Assembly: GCA_029721515.1 (NCBI GenBank)
Contig: CM056554.1
Coordinates: 23,871,488 to 23,935,487 of the forward strand
Reading direction: 5' to 3'
Length of the DNA stretch: 64,000 nt
Source: Synanceia verrucosa
Taxonomy: Eukaryota; Chordata; Actinopteri; Perciformes; Synanceiidae
Shown one piece after another: positions 11,126-22,430 of the stretch. Position 1 is the first letter of the stretch. Every line of letters starts with the position of its first letter. Position numbers and translations under genes: made by a program. Under the pieces are notes generated by a model. It saw nothing but the letters and a program-made list of their open reading frames with translations. It searched no databases and had not been told where the DNA came from.

Positions 11126-11553
11126 ATCCTCCAGTCAAACTGGGAATTTATCAGCTCGATTCTGCTCGGCTGCAGCGTAAAAGGTGTCCTGCATCGACCC
11201 ACTAAATTACCCAATGAAGTTGATTTTGATGTGTGTTGCTTTCTGATTAATTCTCTGGTCATCCTGTCAGGCTGTCATTGTGAAGCTCCAGGGCTGGAGA
11301 GGTGCTCACTCTGATCGAGAAACAGATCAAAGTTTTGGTCCACTCCCATAAGATCAGTCTTCCTGTTGATCTCCAGAGACCTCTTTCTTTCAATCCAACA
11401 AATCAAATGTATAGCGACGCAATCTTTAATGGAAGTACACACATGAATTAACCCTACGTTATGCTTGGGAAATCCCCCCCGATCGTCAGTGAGCTGCTAA
11501 GCATCTGAGCACAGGAAGCGTTTCAACAGCACATTTCAGGCACTGTGCCACAC
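11126..11553. other. No feature recognised
   Basis: No long ORF, no terminal repeats noticed. It follows the protease relic and could be decayed retroelement sequence. Confidence 0.35.
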
Positions 11554-11643
11554 ACTAACCTTTTTCTTTAAACCAAGGACACCATCTAGAGGAGTCAAAA
11601 AAATATCATAAGTGCTTCATGAAGCTTCATTTGTCCATCACTA
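11554..11643 (-). mobile_element. Half of a hAT-type MITE
   Basis: Matches the right half of the complete palindromic MITE at 52191-52387: 'CTTTTTCTTTAAACCAAG', 'CTAGAGGAGTCAAAAAA', 'AGTGCTTCATGAAGCTTCAT' and the terminal ATCACTA. The other half is missing. Confidence 0.7.
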
Positions 11644-11893
11644 CTGTGCAAGACAGTGATTTATGATAACATTACAAGCATTTTGAAGGAGCGGGGGTTT
11701 GACATTCATAAACTCAAGGCAATGAAAAAAAAAATACTTCCATATTAAAGACAGGATGAACAGGAGCAGGATGCGACGTATTGAGTAGCTTTTCTTTGAA
11801 CTGTGTCAGCAAATATACGGCCACTGCATTGGCAAATCCCTGAGCGTCTCCAGTTAGCTGGCTGTGCCACTGGTGCCCTTGGCGTCGTCCATC

Positions 11894-12778
11894 ATGGACG
11901 ACGCCGAACAAGAACCATTGAGGGAGGATGATGCGAAGCGCATCTACACGTCTGTGGAGGACACTGACACAGAGCCCGGGAGCAGTCTGCTGAGATCATG
12001 GATGAAGGATTGGAGGCCCCCAGGCAGACGGCAAACCGTGAGTTTTAGGCACCACACATCTCACGGCACGCTAATACAAAAGAACATACATGAAATTACA
12101 GCAGTGGTTGAATACAATGCAAAACTCGCCATAAACCAGCTAATAAATGTCCCATACACGTACAGAAACCACCACACTGCAATGAAACTGCTCTGAAGTA
12201 GCTGTGTGTAGCCTGTTTAAGTTAATTGTGAAACTTAGCAAACATTATCACTTAAACAAAACAATGCAATATTTTTTTTTTCATTATCATTCCGATAGCA
12301 TGTCTGTGCCTGGTCAACCACCTGTCTAGTTGATTTGCAGTTCAATATACACACATTCACAAAGTGATTACAGAGTGGACAGGAAACTTATCTGCCTGCC
12401 AGATGCTATTTTTGTGAGTCATCCTTTCCATGCATGTCAATTAACTGCTGGTTTTGTTATTGTTATTAGGGGTTCAGTGTCCTGCACAAGCAGAAGAGAA
12501 GTCGCATCGATCAGACAGTGGTTCTTCTAAATTATCCATTAGCCATGTCAGAGATCAAAGAAATGGATACGCAGGCTGCAGAGCAGGAGGATGCTCGGTT
12601 TAGTGCATTCTTGGACCAGGAGAAGCAACTGTTGAAGAGTCAGGAAAGACTCACCCACGAAGATGGGGCCTTTCAGAGACAAATGTTTGAAATGCTGTTG
12701 TCCAGCCTGAACCATCTGATACCACAGACCCCCCCCACCCTTATGAAGGAAAAATATATTTACCAATATATTATGTGA
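11894..12778 (+). pseudogene. Two ORF pieces, possible transposon accessory gene
   Basis: The first piece starts at ATG 11894 (acidic, MDDAEQEPLREDD) and is open to about 12030, where CCGTGAGT could be a splice donor. The second piece, about 12470-12730, encodes a charged helical segment (AEQEDARFSAFLDQEKQLLKS then HEDGAFQRQMFEMLLSSLNHL) after a frame change near 12545. A helical C-terminus of this kind is seen in Myb/trihelix-like partner proteins of Harbinger elements, but I do not recognise the gene. The second piece ends where the foldback element starts (12738), as if interrupted by it. Confidence 0.35.
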
Positions 12779-13542
12779 AATATATGACAGTATATTCTAA
12801 TGTATTATTTCCCAATACATGTTCCAATATATTATATACTGAAAAAAATGCAATAATATATTTACAAAACATATATAATACAATATATTATACTATTGGT
12901 GTAATATATTGCAAAATATACAAACTATTGTTGCTTTAAATATATGGTATAATATATCCCAAAATATACACAATTTTGTGTGTATTAATAACAAGCATAA
13001 TGTATTGCGATTTACATAGGAAAATGTATATGTATTGGTAATGTATCTAATGACGTAGTGTCACATGTATGTATGTATGTGTATGTTGAATATATGTTAT
13101 AATATATTATTAATATATTCAAATTTATATGGAATCACACATGAAATCTATGTACAGATATATGTAAAAATATGGTAAAAATATACTTAATATATGTAAA
13201 AATATATGGAAACAGATGAAACGATACAGATATATGTGCAATATGTGGAAGAATATTTATAAATTTATGTAATGATGATATAAAAATGAGATATATGTTC
13301 ATATAATGTCATTAAATATAGTGATACGGTACATGTAACATCTGAAATATATAAATACTTGAACTTAAGATAAACCATAAATAGCCCATTTACACAGATG
13401 GTATTCTATCAAAAGCCATTTTTATTTTCTAAATGTGACATCAACAGTGCAACATTTTGAAGCAGTTCTTCAAAACTTTCAGTTTTTCAGTGCTGTTTTA
13501 AAATACAAATAAATATAAATACTAGATCTATAGACAAAATGT

Positions 13543-13671
13543 CCATCCATCCATCTATTTTCTGCCGCTTATCCTAGGGTCACGGGGGATGGGGAGCCTA
13601 TCCCAGCTGTCTTAGGGCGAGAGGCAGGGTACACCCTGGACAAGTCGCCACCTCATCGCAGGACACATTAA
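13543..13671 (-). mobile_element. tRNA-derived SINE (S1), 5'-truncated
   Basis: Reverse copy starting with (CCAT)n, flanked by a perfect 9-bp duplication ACAAAATGT at 13534-13542 and 13672-13680. It interrupts the left arm of the foldback element and is absent from the right arm, so it came later. Confidence 0.9.
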
Positions 13672-14232
13672 ACAAAATGTACAAAAACAATTAAATACCA
13701 GCCCTCTAGAAATCTTTTGTTTTGCCAAAAGAGGATGAAAACCACTGTAATGGTGGAAATTAAATCATGACGCTGCCTCTTTCAAAAATACCAATGCAAA
13801 TCTGGATAAGATTATGTACATTACACATTGTGATAGATAAGCAGAACAACAAACATTATGTTGCTATAAAGAGCGACTAAGCTTGCCTGCTAACTGAAGA
13901 ATAACAACATGTTCAACAAGATATGTCCTGTCAGTATCAGCTGGGTCAAAATCAATTATCCAGCTGATGGGAATGATACTGGTTGTATCTATGTATGTCA
14001 GGTCCCTTTGTCCAACTAACAAGGACAAATCTATAGTTTAACATTTTTATAAATTAAATCGAGTTAACATTGCCTCTTGTCCGCTCCACCCAGGCTTCTT
14101 CGAAATCCTCCGCTCAGAAGCATATCAATATATTTCAATATCAATATCACTGATATTGATATCAATATATTTAAATATCAATATAATTGATATTGATATC
14201 AATATATTTCTATCAATATCAATTATTTTATA

Positions 14233-14496
14233 TCTATCAGTATATACCCATGTATTTTCTATAGCTATAGTGCAATATATTGGAAAATATAAATATTAAA
14301 TCTCATATATGGGAATATATTGCCTAATAATAGCATGATATTTTACAATTTACCCTTACGAAAGAAATATATATTGCAGTATATTGGAAAATATCATGCT
14401 ATATATGAGGCAATATATTCCCATATATGACATTTAGTATTTATATTTTCCAATATATTGCAATATATTCTGAGAAAATATATGGGTATATACTGA
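14233..14496. repeat. Inner hairpin in the foldback spacer
   Basis: About 110-bp arms (14233-14345 and 14386-14496) pair: TATCAGTATATACCCAT, CAATATATTGGAAAATATAAATA, 'CATATATGGGAATATATTGCC', 'ATAGCATGATATTTT'. The loop of about 40 bases holds another copy of the element terminus (CCCTTACGAAAGAAATATA at about 14352). Confidence 0.75.
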
Positions 14497-15005
14497 TACA
14501 TAGAGAAATATATTGCAGTCAAGACCAAAAAGAGCACTATATATTTTCACATATAATTATGTTCTTTGTATGCTCCAATATATGCATACATCATGTACTG
14601 TGTCATATATGGATACTGTATATATTGATATTATGTTGTACCATATGTTGTTGTTTTTTCTTTACATTTTGCACTTTCCAAATAAACAAGCATAGAATAT
14701 AAATGGATCATGCATGGAATAGGTATATAAAGATAGATAAAGAAGATACAGTGAAGACACATTTCCATTAGACACATTGTGGTTTAATTTTTAGTCCTCC
14801 ACACTGCATCTTGCATCATTTGACTGCATCTACCAGAATGCTTAACGCTGCTGGCGGCAAACGAGTTTGCCAATCATAGCACAAGGACATCACTCGTGCA
14901 TGCGCAATGCTTTTGAGTGGAGGATTTCGAAGAAGCGCGGGTAGAGCAGACAAACGGCAACAGGGAAGGAAGAGACGCAACATTAAGTAGATCTCATTTA
15001 CAAAC

Positions 15006-15281
15006 ATGTCAAACTATAGATTTGTTCTTGTTAGTTGGGTGAAGGGACCTGACATAGATCCAGCCAGCATCATTCCCATCAGCTGGATAATTGATTTTGA
15101 CCCAGCTGACACTGACAGGACATATCTTGTTGAACATGCTGTTATTCTTCAGTTGGCAGGCAAGCTTAGTCGCTCTTTACAGCAACATAATGTTTGTTGT
15201 TCTGCTTATCTATCAAAGTGTGTAATGTACATAATCTTATCCAGATTTGCATGGGTATTTTTTAAAGAGGCAACGCCCTGA
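15006..15281 (+). CDS. Short ORF in right foldback arm, 91 codons
   Basis: ATG at 15006 opens a frame whose first ~45 residues look protein-like (MSNYRFVLVSWV then SIIPISWIIDFDP). They are preceded by a non-AT-rich, CpG-containing stretch (14880-15005) resembling a 5' leader. The left-arm counterpart (reverse of about 14062-13830) has small indels that break this frame. I do not recognise the family with confidence; a distant resemblance to the N-terminal 'VVxF..VxxSWI' domain of some fish transposon-linked proteins is only an impression. The last half reads into AT-rich arm sequence and is probably not coding. Confidence 0.3.
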   Translation: MSNYRFVLVSWVKGPDIDPASIIPISWIIDFDPADTDRTYLVEHAVILQLAGKLSRSLQQHNVCCSAYLSKCVMYIILSRFAWVFFKEATP

Positions 15282-16346
15282 TTTAATTTCCACCATTACA
15301 GTAGTTTTCCTCCTCTTTTGGCAAAACCAAAGGTTTCTGGATGATTGGTATTTATTTATTTATTGTACATTTTGTTTATAGATATTTTATTTATATTTTA
15401 TTTGTATTTTATAACAGCAGTGCTGAAAGTTTTGAAGAGCTGCTTAAAAATGTTGCACTGTTGATGTTACATTTGGAAAATAAAAATAGCTTTTGATAGA
15501 ATACCATCTGTGTAAATGGGTTATTGATCACAGGTTGTACATTTATGGTTTATGTTAAGTTCAAGTATTCATATAGTTCAGATGTTACAAGTGCTGTATC
15601 ACCATGTTTACCAACGTATATCTGTAGCCTATGTCATTTTTTTTACATAATTATTACATATATTTAGTAATATATTCCTCCACATTGTACATATATCTGT
15701 ACATGTTTCATGTATGCATGTTTCCATGTAGTTTTCCCTATATTAAGTATATTTTATACCATATATTGCACATATATCTGTACATAGATTTCATGTGTGA
15801 TTCCATATAAATTTGAATATATTTATAATATATTGTACCATATATTTAACATACATGAGACACTACATCTTTACATACATTACTAATACATTTCCCATAT
15901 AAATCACAATACATTATGGTGGCTATTAATACACAAAATTGTACATATTTTGGGATATATTATACCATATATTCAAAGTGTGAATAGTTTGTATATTTTG
16001 CAATATATTACACCAATATATATTGTATTATATATTTGTCATTAATATATTGTTGCATGTATTTTCAGTATATAATATATTGGAACATGTATTGGGAAAT
16101 AATATATTACAATATACTTTAATATAGTTCTCATAATATAATGGTAAGTATATTTTTCTTTCATAACGGTACTGCAATATATTTTTCTTTCATAAGGGCA
16201 GGACCTGATGAACCATACTGACATACATTTATTGGGCACAACACTAATGTGTTGTATCTCTCTCACCAGCTCAATATGATATGGACACCCTGGACCATTC
16301 TGTCCCACACACAAACACACATAAACCCGTAAGGGTTTAACGTCTA

Positions 16347-18410
16347 ATGTGCACACTCAAAGCACTTCAAAATCTTTTTCTTTTTTTGTCTGAAGAACAA
16401 GCTGCAGCCATTACAGCATTACAGGAAGTCCCTAAGACACTGTGGGCTGTCAGTAAATATGAATTAGACTTCATCAAACAAAACTTTGAACCTGTTGTCA
16501 TCACTCCAAAATCAAACTTTAGACCTTGCAAGGCTCAATATCCACTAAAACAAGAAGCCATTGATGGTATAACACCAGTTTTTTTGAGTCTCTTAAAGCA
16601 GCAGTTCCCTGTGACGACTCTCCAGTGCGCACACCTTTATTCTACTCCACTTCTCTCAAGGCAATCAGTCCTTTCCTACACAGGAAAAGACGCTGTGGTG
16701 CCGTGCAAAGAGAAGCAGTGTGGTGGGGACCCGATGACAAACCCTGCCTACCGAAACATTTATTTTCCCACTTTGCAAAGTTGACACATGGGATGGACCC
16801 TGTGTCAAAAGGGGGAATGCTGTACGTCAAAACTCAACACTGGTTCACCAAAGGTTTTTCAGCTCATGCGCCAAAAGTTTTGCCAATGTACACTATATTG
16901 CCAAAAGTATTCGCTCACCTGCCTTGACTCGCATATGAATTTAAGTGACATCCCATTCCTAATCCATAGGGTTCAATATGATGTCGGGCCACCCTTTGCA
17001 GCTATAACAGCTTCAACTCTTCTGGGAAGGCTGTCCACAAGGTTTAGGAGTGTGTTTATGGGAATTTTTGACCATTCTTCCAGAAGCATATTTGTGAGGT
17101 CACACATTCATGTTGGACGAGAAGGCCTGGCTCTCAGTCTCCGCACTAATTCATCTCAAAGGTGTTCTATCAGGTTGAGGTCAGGACTCTGTGCAGGCCA
17201 GTCAAGTTCATCCACACCAGACTCTGTCATCCATGTCTTTATGGACCTTGCTTTGTGCACTGGTGCACAGTCATGTTGGAAGCATCCGACACTTTGCATT
17301 GCACTTGGTGATGTATGGCTTGGATGCAGCTGCTCGGCCATGGAAACCCATTCCATGAAGCTCTCTGCACACTTTTCTTGAGCTAATCTGAAGGCCACAT
17401 GAAGTTTGGAGGTCTGTAGCGATTGACTCTGCAGAAAGTTGGCGACCTCTTCGCACTATGCGCCTCAGCATCCGCTGACCTACTCTGTCAGTTTACGTGG
17501 TCTACCACTTCGTGGCTGAGTTGCTGTCTTTCCCAAACACGTTCCACGTTCTTATAATACAGCTGACAGTTGATTGTGGAATATCTAGAAGCGAGGAAAT
17601 TTCACGACTGGATTTGTCGCACAGGTGGCATCCTATCACAGTTCCACGCTGGAATTCACTGAGCTCCTGAGAGCGACCCATTCTTTCACAAATGTTTGTA
17701 AAAGCAGTCTGCATGCCGAGGTGCTTGATTGTATACATCTGTGGCCATGGAAGTGATTGGAACACCTGATTCTAATTATTTGGATGGGTGAGCGGATTCT
17801 TTTGGCAATAATGTATGATTTGTGCAACATAATGCAGGTAAAACCAAAACAATCACATGCTGCACACCCATCACCAAACAGACCAAATAGACCATTCGAA
17901 CATTTGATCATGGTTGACATGTGGTCAAAATAGGTTGATTTTTAAGCAAAACACCGAAGCAGCCAAGCAGTAGCAAAAGATCTGTTAACTATTCTAATGG
18001 ACATGAGAATGAGGAAAACATGAGTCCCTTTGAGATTCTTTTTGGCAGACCTCCATCCCTAGGAGTGGAGTCTGTAACCAGACCACTCCCCTCCACTGGC
18101 CTTTGTGAGGATGACATGTTACAGTATTGCAAAAACTTATTTTCCTCTCTCTCTCTCTCATCTCTCAGCAGGTGAAAGCAGCCTGCCCATCACCAGCCTC
18201 CACATCACTCCATGATTTCCAACGTGGTGACTGGGTGGTGGTAAAGGACCTAAGAATGAAGCACTGGCACTCCAGATGGTGGCAAGGTCCATTCCAGATA
18301 CTCCTGAAAACGCACACCGCTGTGAAGATTGCTGAGACAGCGACATGGATCCACACCATCCACTGCAGGATGATCTCTGAACCAACAGAGGAATTCAGTT
18401 GCCAATCCTA
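16347..18410 (+). pseudogene. ERV-type pol relic (RT start, integrase)
   Basis: An old endogenous-retrovirus-like pol in several pieces. About 16400-16620 encodes the RT N-terminal region with the 'YPLKQEAIDGI.PVF' type motif. About 16745-16888 resembles the integrase N-terminal zinc-binding region ('THGMD.VSKGGM', then 'WFTKGFSA'). After the Tc1 insertion (16889-17815), about 18020-18090 has the late integrase motif 'PFEILFGRPP', and 18190-18410 the integrase C-terminal SH3-like domain ('GDWVVVKDL..KHWHSRWWQGPF'). Most of RT and RNase H and the integrase catalytic core are missing or unreadable, with many stops. Gammaretrovirus/epsilonretrovirus-like by motif; not functional. Confidence 0.75.
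16889..17815 (-). mobile_element. Tc1-like transposon, copy 1
   Basis: Flanked by TA with inverted ends reading CACTATATTGCCAAAAGTATTC at the left and a diverged version at the right. The minus strand carries Tc1 transposase pieces: a helix-turn-helix region (about 17765-17502, 'SREISSLLDIPQSTVS') and the DDE part with 'FQHDCAPVHKARSIKTWM' and 'ELDWPAQSPDLN' (about 17280-17160). Internal deletion and frameshifts make it inactive. It sits inside the ERV pol relic. A related copy is at 50916-51827. Confidence 0.9.
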
Positions 18411-18484
18411 ACAACGCAAGGACGAACAGAGCAAGGACGGACAACGCGAAGGCGAATGAGTGCAGGGGATGACAACGACGGATA

Positions 18485-18714
18485 ACTGTGGATGCAACAG
18501 AAACCAACTAAACGTGCAGAATTAACAACAGCAACTTTTTCCATCAAATCACATCATGCACCACCTGATCCTGCTCCCACGATGTTTAGTGATTCTGAAG
18601 CCTACACCTACAAACCCACCAAGAATATTACCCTGACTAAAGGACAAACACTCACTTGCAACATTTATCCTGAAAGTTGGCGATTCAAATTAATTTGTGC
18701 ATATTATGCCAAAT
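18485..18714 (+). other. Possible start of post-pol ORF of the ERV
   Basis: An open frame from 18492 follows the integrase end and is cut at 18714 by a SINE. Position would suit env, but I see no signal peptide or env motif. Sequence after the SINE (19000-19440) has no usable frame. Confidence 0.25.
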
Positions 18715-18998
18715 CTGTGTGGAGTTTGCATGTTCTCCCCGTGTCTGCGTGGGTTCTCTCCGGGTACTCCGGCTTCCTCCCACCATCCAAAAACATGCGT
18801 GGGGATTAGGTTAATTGGCTAATTTAAATTGACCGTAGGTGTGAATGTGAGTGTGAGTGGTTGTCTGTCTCTATGTGCCCTGCGATGAGGTGGCAACTTG
18901 TCCAGGGTGTACCCTGCCTTCCGCCCTAAGACAGCTGGGATAGGCTCCAACCCCCCCCGCGACCCTATGAGGATAAGCGGTAGATAATGGATGGATGG
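18715..18998 (+). mobile_element. tRNA-derived SINE (S1)
   Basis: Plus-strand copy lacking the tRNA head, ending in (GGAT)n. A 14-bp duplication ATATTATGCCAAAT flanks it at 18701-18714 and 18999-19012, proving retroposition into ERV sequence. Confidence 0.92.
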
Positions 18999-19012
18999 AT
19001 ATTATGCCAAAT

Positions 19013-19450
19013 AATATGTAATTATTCTCTTGTACTCTGTATTGTAATTTCATGTGTGTTGAAATATCTGTTTATCTAACATACTTACCAAAAGGGTAAG
19101 TCGATCCTCTACGTATGTTCATGTGAATGTTAATAGTGACCATTAACATTTAGCTTCCATAACTACTCCAGCTCAGACTCAGACAATGTTTCCTTGCTTT
19201 CTTTATTGTATTTTTTATCATTAAATATTTTTTTTTTTCCTATTAGTATTATATGCCCCTTCCCTTCTAGGCTACTGATGATACATTTTAAATCCATGTG
19301 AATTAATGTGTCGGATATTTAAGTTGTGACCAGCTTTGAAGTTTTCATTTTTTATGTTTAATTTTTAGTCGTCCATTTCTTCTTTCATACGATTTTTATT
19401 ATTGTTGTTTTCTTTTTATTAGTGATTAATCTATAATCACAAGGGGGAAT
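19013..19450 (+). other. ERV-derived sequence up to polypurine tract
   Basis: No gene readable. It ends with AAGGGGGAAT at 19441-19450, which has the look of the polypurine tract immediately before the LTR. Confidence 0.5.
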
Positions 19451-20442
19451 TGTAATGGCAAATTCAGTCCCTTAGCCTTTTGACCACTTGCTTTCCTGTT
19501 CACACTAGGATGCCAGACTCTCTAATGGCGCTTTTCCACTCCATAGTTACGGCACGGTACGGCCCAGTTTTGTTGCTTTTCCATTACAGTGAGTACATCC
19601 TCGGCGTGGGCGGGGTCGTCATACAGCAGCGTGAAACTGCATTCCTTTTTTTCTTTTTTTTCTTCATTTGCATGTGACAGAAAACCAGGAAGAAGAACAG
19701 CATTAACAACACAAACAATGGAGGACAAGGAAGCGATCATGTATTTGTTGCTCACTCTGTGACTTTTTGTTACGCACAAAGCCAAAGAAAAGAGACAGAG
19801 AGGACTCCAGGAAGTGTCAAAATAGCGAAGCAGTTGCTGGTTTTAAAAATGGTGGAGTTGAGTTGTTTTTGGCTTTTACAGTCCAATCGGACGTCCCGCA
19901 TCCAATGACGCTTCCAATGACGACACTCGTTTGCCAATCAGTGGAAGGCAGTCGGCTGACTTTGCCTTTTAGTTGCGCTTCGGCTCACTTGGAACCAGGG
20001 TTGAGGAGGTACAGAAAAAGTACAGTACCAGGTACTAGTGGAAAAGTGCCACAACCGTGTAGAGCCGTGCTGTACCGTACCGCGCCTGTGGAAAAGCGCC
20101 ATAATTGTTACTGTCCCTTGATTTCCACTACCTGAGGTGCAGGGGGGCACTCAGTCCTTCCTGTTCTCCCTTGTATATCCAAACTTGTGTTCCTGCTGTT
20201 CTGCCTGGACTCTTTTGGTTTCACACCTCAAGGGCCTGTGACAGACAAAGGGAAGACGTCCTTCAAGGGGATGTCCTTTTGGTATAAATATTCAAGTTGA
20301 CCCATTGTTCAGGGTCTTTCCTTCATTTTGACCGCTCGTGTGAAGACTGACCTTTTCTTTGCAAAGAAAATAAAACCTTTGTCAGCCAGCAGAAGTCTCT
20401 GTTTCAATTTTCACCAGCAGAAGAGAATTTATTTCCATAACA
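19451..20442 (+). repeat. 3' LTR of the ERV-type element
   Basis: Starts TG right after a polypurine tract and ends CA at 20441-20442. It contains a TATA-like box TATAAAT (20283-20289) and AATAAA (20369-20374) in the right order for U3-R-U5. Without the internal MITE the LTR is about 415 bp. No matching 5' LTR was found; the 7621-8741 region is not similar. Confidence 0.7.
19526..20101. mobile_element. PIF/Harbinger-type MITE inside LTR
   Basis: 576 bp with inverted ends TGGCGCTTTTCCACT and AGTGGAAAAGCGCCA-type sequence, flanked by a TAA duplication (19523-19525, 20102-20104). A 3-bp TWA target fits PIF/Harbinger. The interior has a second inverted set (CGGTACGG / CCGTACCG) and no coding potential. 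Confidence 0.8.
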
Positions 20443-21620
20443 TCAACCAGTCATGTTACAGCAAATCAATACATTTAGACATGTAGATGTGGTCAATACA
20501 GCCTGCTGAAGTTCAAACTGAGCATCAGAATGAGGAAAAAAGAGGACTTAAGTGACTTTGAACCTGTCATAGTTGTTGGTGCCAGACGGGCTGGCTATTT
20601 CAGAAACTGCTGATCTACTGGGATTTTCACTACAACCATATCCAGTGAGAAAGATGCCTTGTTGATATGAGAGGTCACAGGAGAATGGGCAGACTGATTG
20701 AAGATGATAAAAAAGCAACAGTAACTGAAGTAACCACTGGTTCCAACCAAGGAAAGCGGAATATCATCTGTGAAGCACAACACTGGAGTCTTGAAGAAGA
20801 GCAGAAGAGCACACCTGGAGCCACTCCTGTCAGCTAAGAACGGGAAAAAGAGAATGGAAGATGGAGAAACGTTGCCTGGTCTGACCAGTCTCCATTTCAG
20901 CTGAACATTCAACGGGGCGGCAGTAGCTCAGTCTGTAGTGACTTGGGCTGGGAATCGGAGGGTCGCCAGGTCGGACCAAAATGTGGAGAGTGGACTGGTA
21001 GCTGGAGAGGTGCCAGTTCCTCCTCCTGGGCACTGCCGAGGTGCCCTTGAGCAAGGCACCGAACCCCCAACTGCTCGGGGCGCCTGGATAAGGGGCAGCC
21101 CCCTCACTCTGACACCTCTCCTCTAATGCATGTGCATGTGTTTGTTTCATGACTTGTGTGTGTAATGTGCAACTGAAAAATATATGTGTGTATATATACT
21201 AACAGAGTGAAAAAATGTAATTTCCCTCATTGAGGGATTAATAAAGGGATTCTTCTTCTTCTTCAGATGGTAGGGTCAGAGTTTGGAGTAAACACCATGA
21301 AAGCATGGATCCTGCCTTGTATCAACAGTCCAGGCTGCTACTGCTGGTGTAATGGTGGGGGGTATTTACTTTAGTACCAACTGAGCATGGTTTAAACGCT
21401 GCAGCCAACCTGAATATTGTTACTGACCATGTCCATCCCTTTATGACCACAGTGGACCATCTTCTGATGGCTACTTCCTGCAGAATAATGCTCCATGACA
21501 CAATGATGTAGATGTAGAGCTTTACTGTGTATGTGTGCAAGACAGTTGGAGGTACCGGTAGAATGTTAACCTGAAATGTAGAAAGTGGAGATACAGCTGT
21601 GGGTAGAGGGCTCACAAACT
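20443..21620 (+). pseudogene. Tc1/mariner relic, second family
   Basis: Follows the LTR directly. It carries recognisable nucleotide motifs of a widespread vertebrate Tc1-like element ('CAGCCAACCTGAATATTGTTACTGACCATG'-type block near 21400-21435, 'CTTCTGATGGCTACTTCCTGCAG' at about 21460). All frames are broken. A SINE splits it at 20914-21263. The 3' end fades out near 21620. Confidence 0.7.
20914..21263 (+). mobile_element. tRNA-derived SINE, second family (S2)
   Basis: Head GGGGCGGCAGTAGCTCAGTC with a degenerate B-box region (GGGTCGCCAGGTCGGACC), a body with 'GCCCTTGAGCAAGGCACC', and a LINE-like 3' end 'TTTCCCTCATTGAGGGATTAATAAAG' plus (TTC)n. It interrupts the Tc1 relic. A 40-bp piece of the same family is at about 34627-34666. 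Confidence 0.85.
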
Positions 21621-22314
21621 TTAAACATTCATTACATTGAAGTCATTATCCAACCTCTCTAGAGGTCAAAGCAGAGGCTGTGGGAAGTATCCTCAAACAA
21701 GAAAAAAAAATCCCACATATTGAAATCACTGAGCAGCAAATATGAGCCTTCACGTATTGCCCAAAACTCACAGAAAATGTTCTTTATACTTATATGAGTT
21801 ATATAACTGTTCCAATCTTATATTGTCCATCTTGTAGCCTCAGTTTCCTATTTTTAGTTGACTAGACTGGCACCTGGTCTTCTGCTGCTGTAGCCTATCT
21901 GCTTCAAGGTTTGATGTGTGCATGCCTTGGTTGAAATGAATGGCTATTTGAATTAGTGTTGCCTTTCTATCAGTTCAAACCAATGACAACTTGGAAGTTA
22001 AGTCACAAAATAAAGAGGTATTTATTTAGAATAAGATCATTACTTAACAAGCAAGAAAGAAATAATGACTATGTTCTGACTAAAAGAAAAACTAAACTAC
22101 TCTACAAAACTATGACTATGAAAATTGACCAAGAAAAATCAATTCATATGTAAGGAATACTATCATATCATTATCAAAACTAGAAAATGAAACACTCGCT
22201 ATTTAGTCTAACAAGCCAGGCTATAACATCAAATGTATAGTCTGGGGGTAGTCCATAGGCAGAGCTACATGCTACAGTGTTAATGAGGGTCCAATGCACA
22301 AGGTCCTGGAAGTA

Positions 22315-22316
<2 letters not shown>
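21621..22316. other. No feature recognised
   Basis: AT-rich, no gene or clear repeat terminus. The ORF at 21956-22153 is low-complexity in composition and not supported. Confidence 0.4.

Positions 22317-22350
<34 letters not shown>
22317..22350 (+). repeat. (TG)n microsatellite
   Basis: Uninterrupted TG run of about 17 units. Confidence 0.95.
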
Positions 22351-22353
<3 letters not shown>

Positions 22354-22356
22354 TTG

Positions 22357-22430
22357 TTAACTCATTGAGTATCAGCCCTTTCATAAAACCTTGCCTTTTG
22401 CCAGTGTTTTTGGCCATTTTGAGTCATTCC
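22357..22430 (+). mobile_element. TTAA MITE fragment, copy 4
   Basis: Starts TTAA CTCATTGAGTATCAGCC and continues to TTTTGAGTCATT, matching the left end of the 40353-40752 copy. It is cut after about 70 bases and followed by a short LINE RT remnant (about 22432-22475, 'GVPQGS.LGP' palm motif in the plus frame). Confidence 0.7.

Larger units (their letters stand above)
12738..16198. mobile_element. 3.5-kb foldback element with ~1.3-kb inverted arms
   Basis: Left arm 12738-14122 is the diverged reverse complement of right arm 14905-16198. Matching landmarks include the ends (CCCTTATGAAGGAAAAATATAT at 12738 and its reverse at 16177-16198), 'GGAATCACACATGAAATCTATGTACAG', 'CTGGATAAGATTATGTACAT' and 'TTCTTCGAAATCCTCC'. 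The outer ~600 bp of each arm is extremely AT-rich with many ATATATT units; the inner part is ordinary sequence with gene-like composition. The spacer contains a smaller hairpin (14233-14496). The right end carries two copies of the terminal motif about 37 bp apart. No transposase and no clear target duplication were seen. Confidence 0.75.

Noticed and set aside
7621..20442. One very large retrovirus-like element from the 7.6-8.7 kb LTR to the 19.5-20.4 kb LTR
   Set aside because: The two LTR regions show no similarity, and the gag type and pol type suggest different elements.
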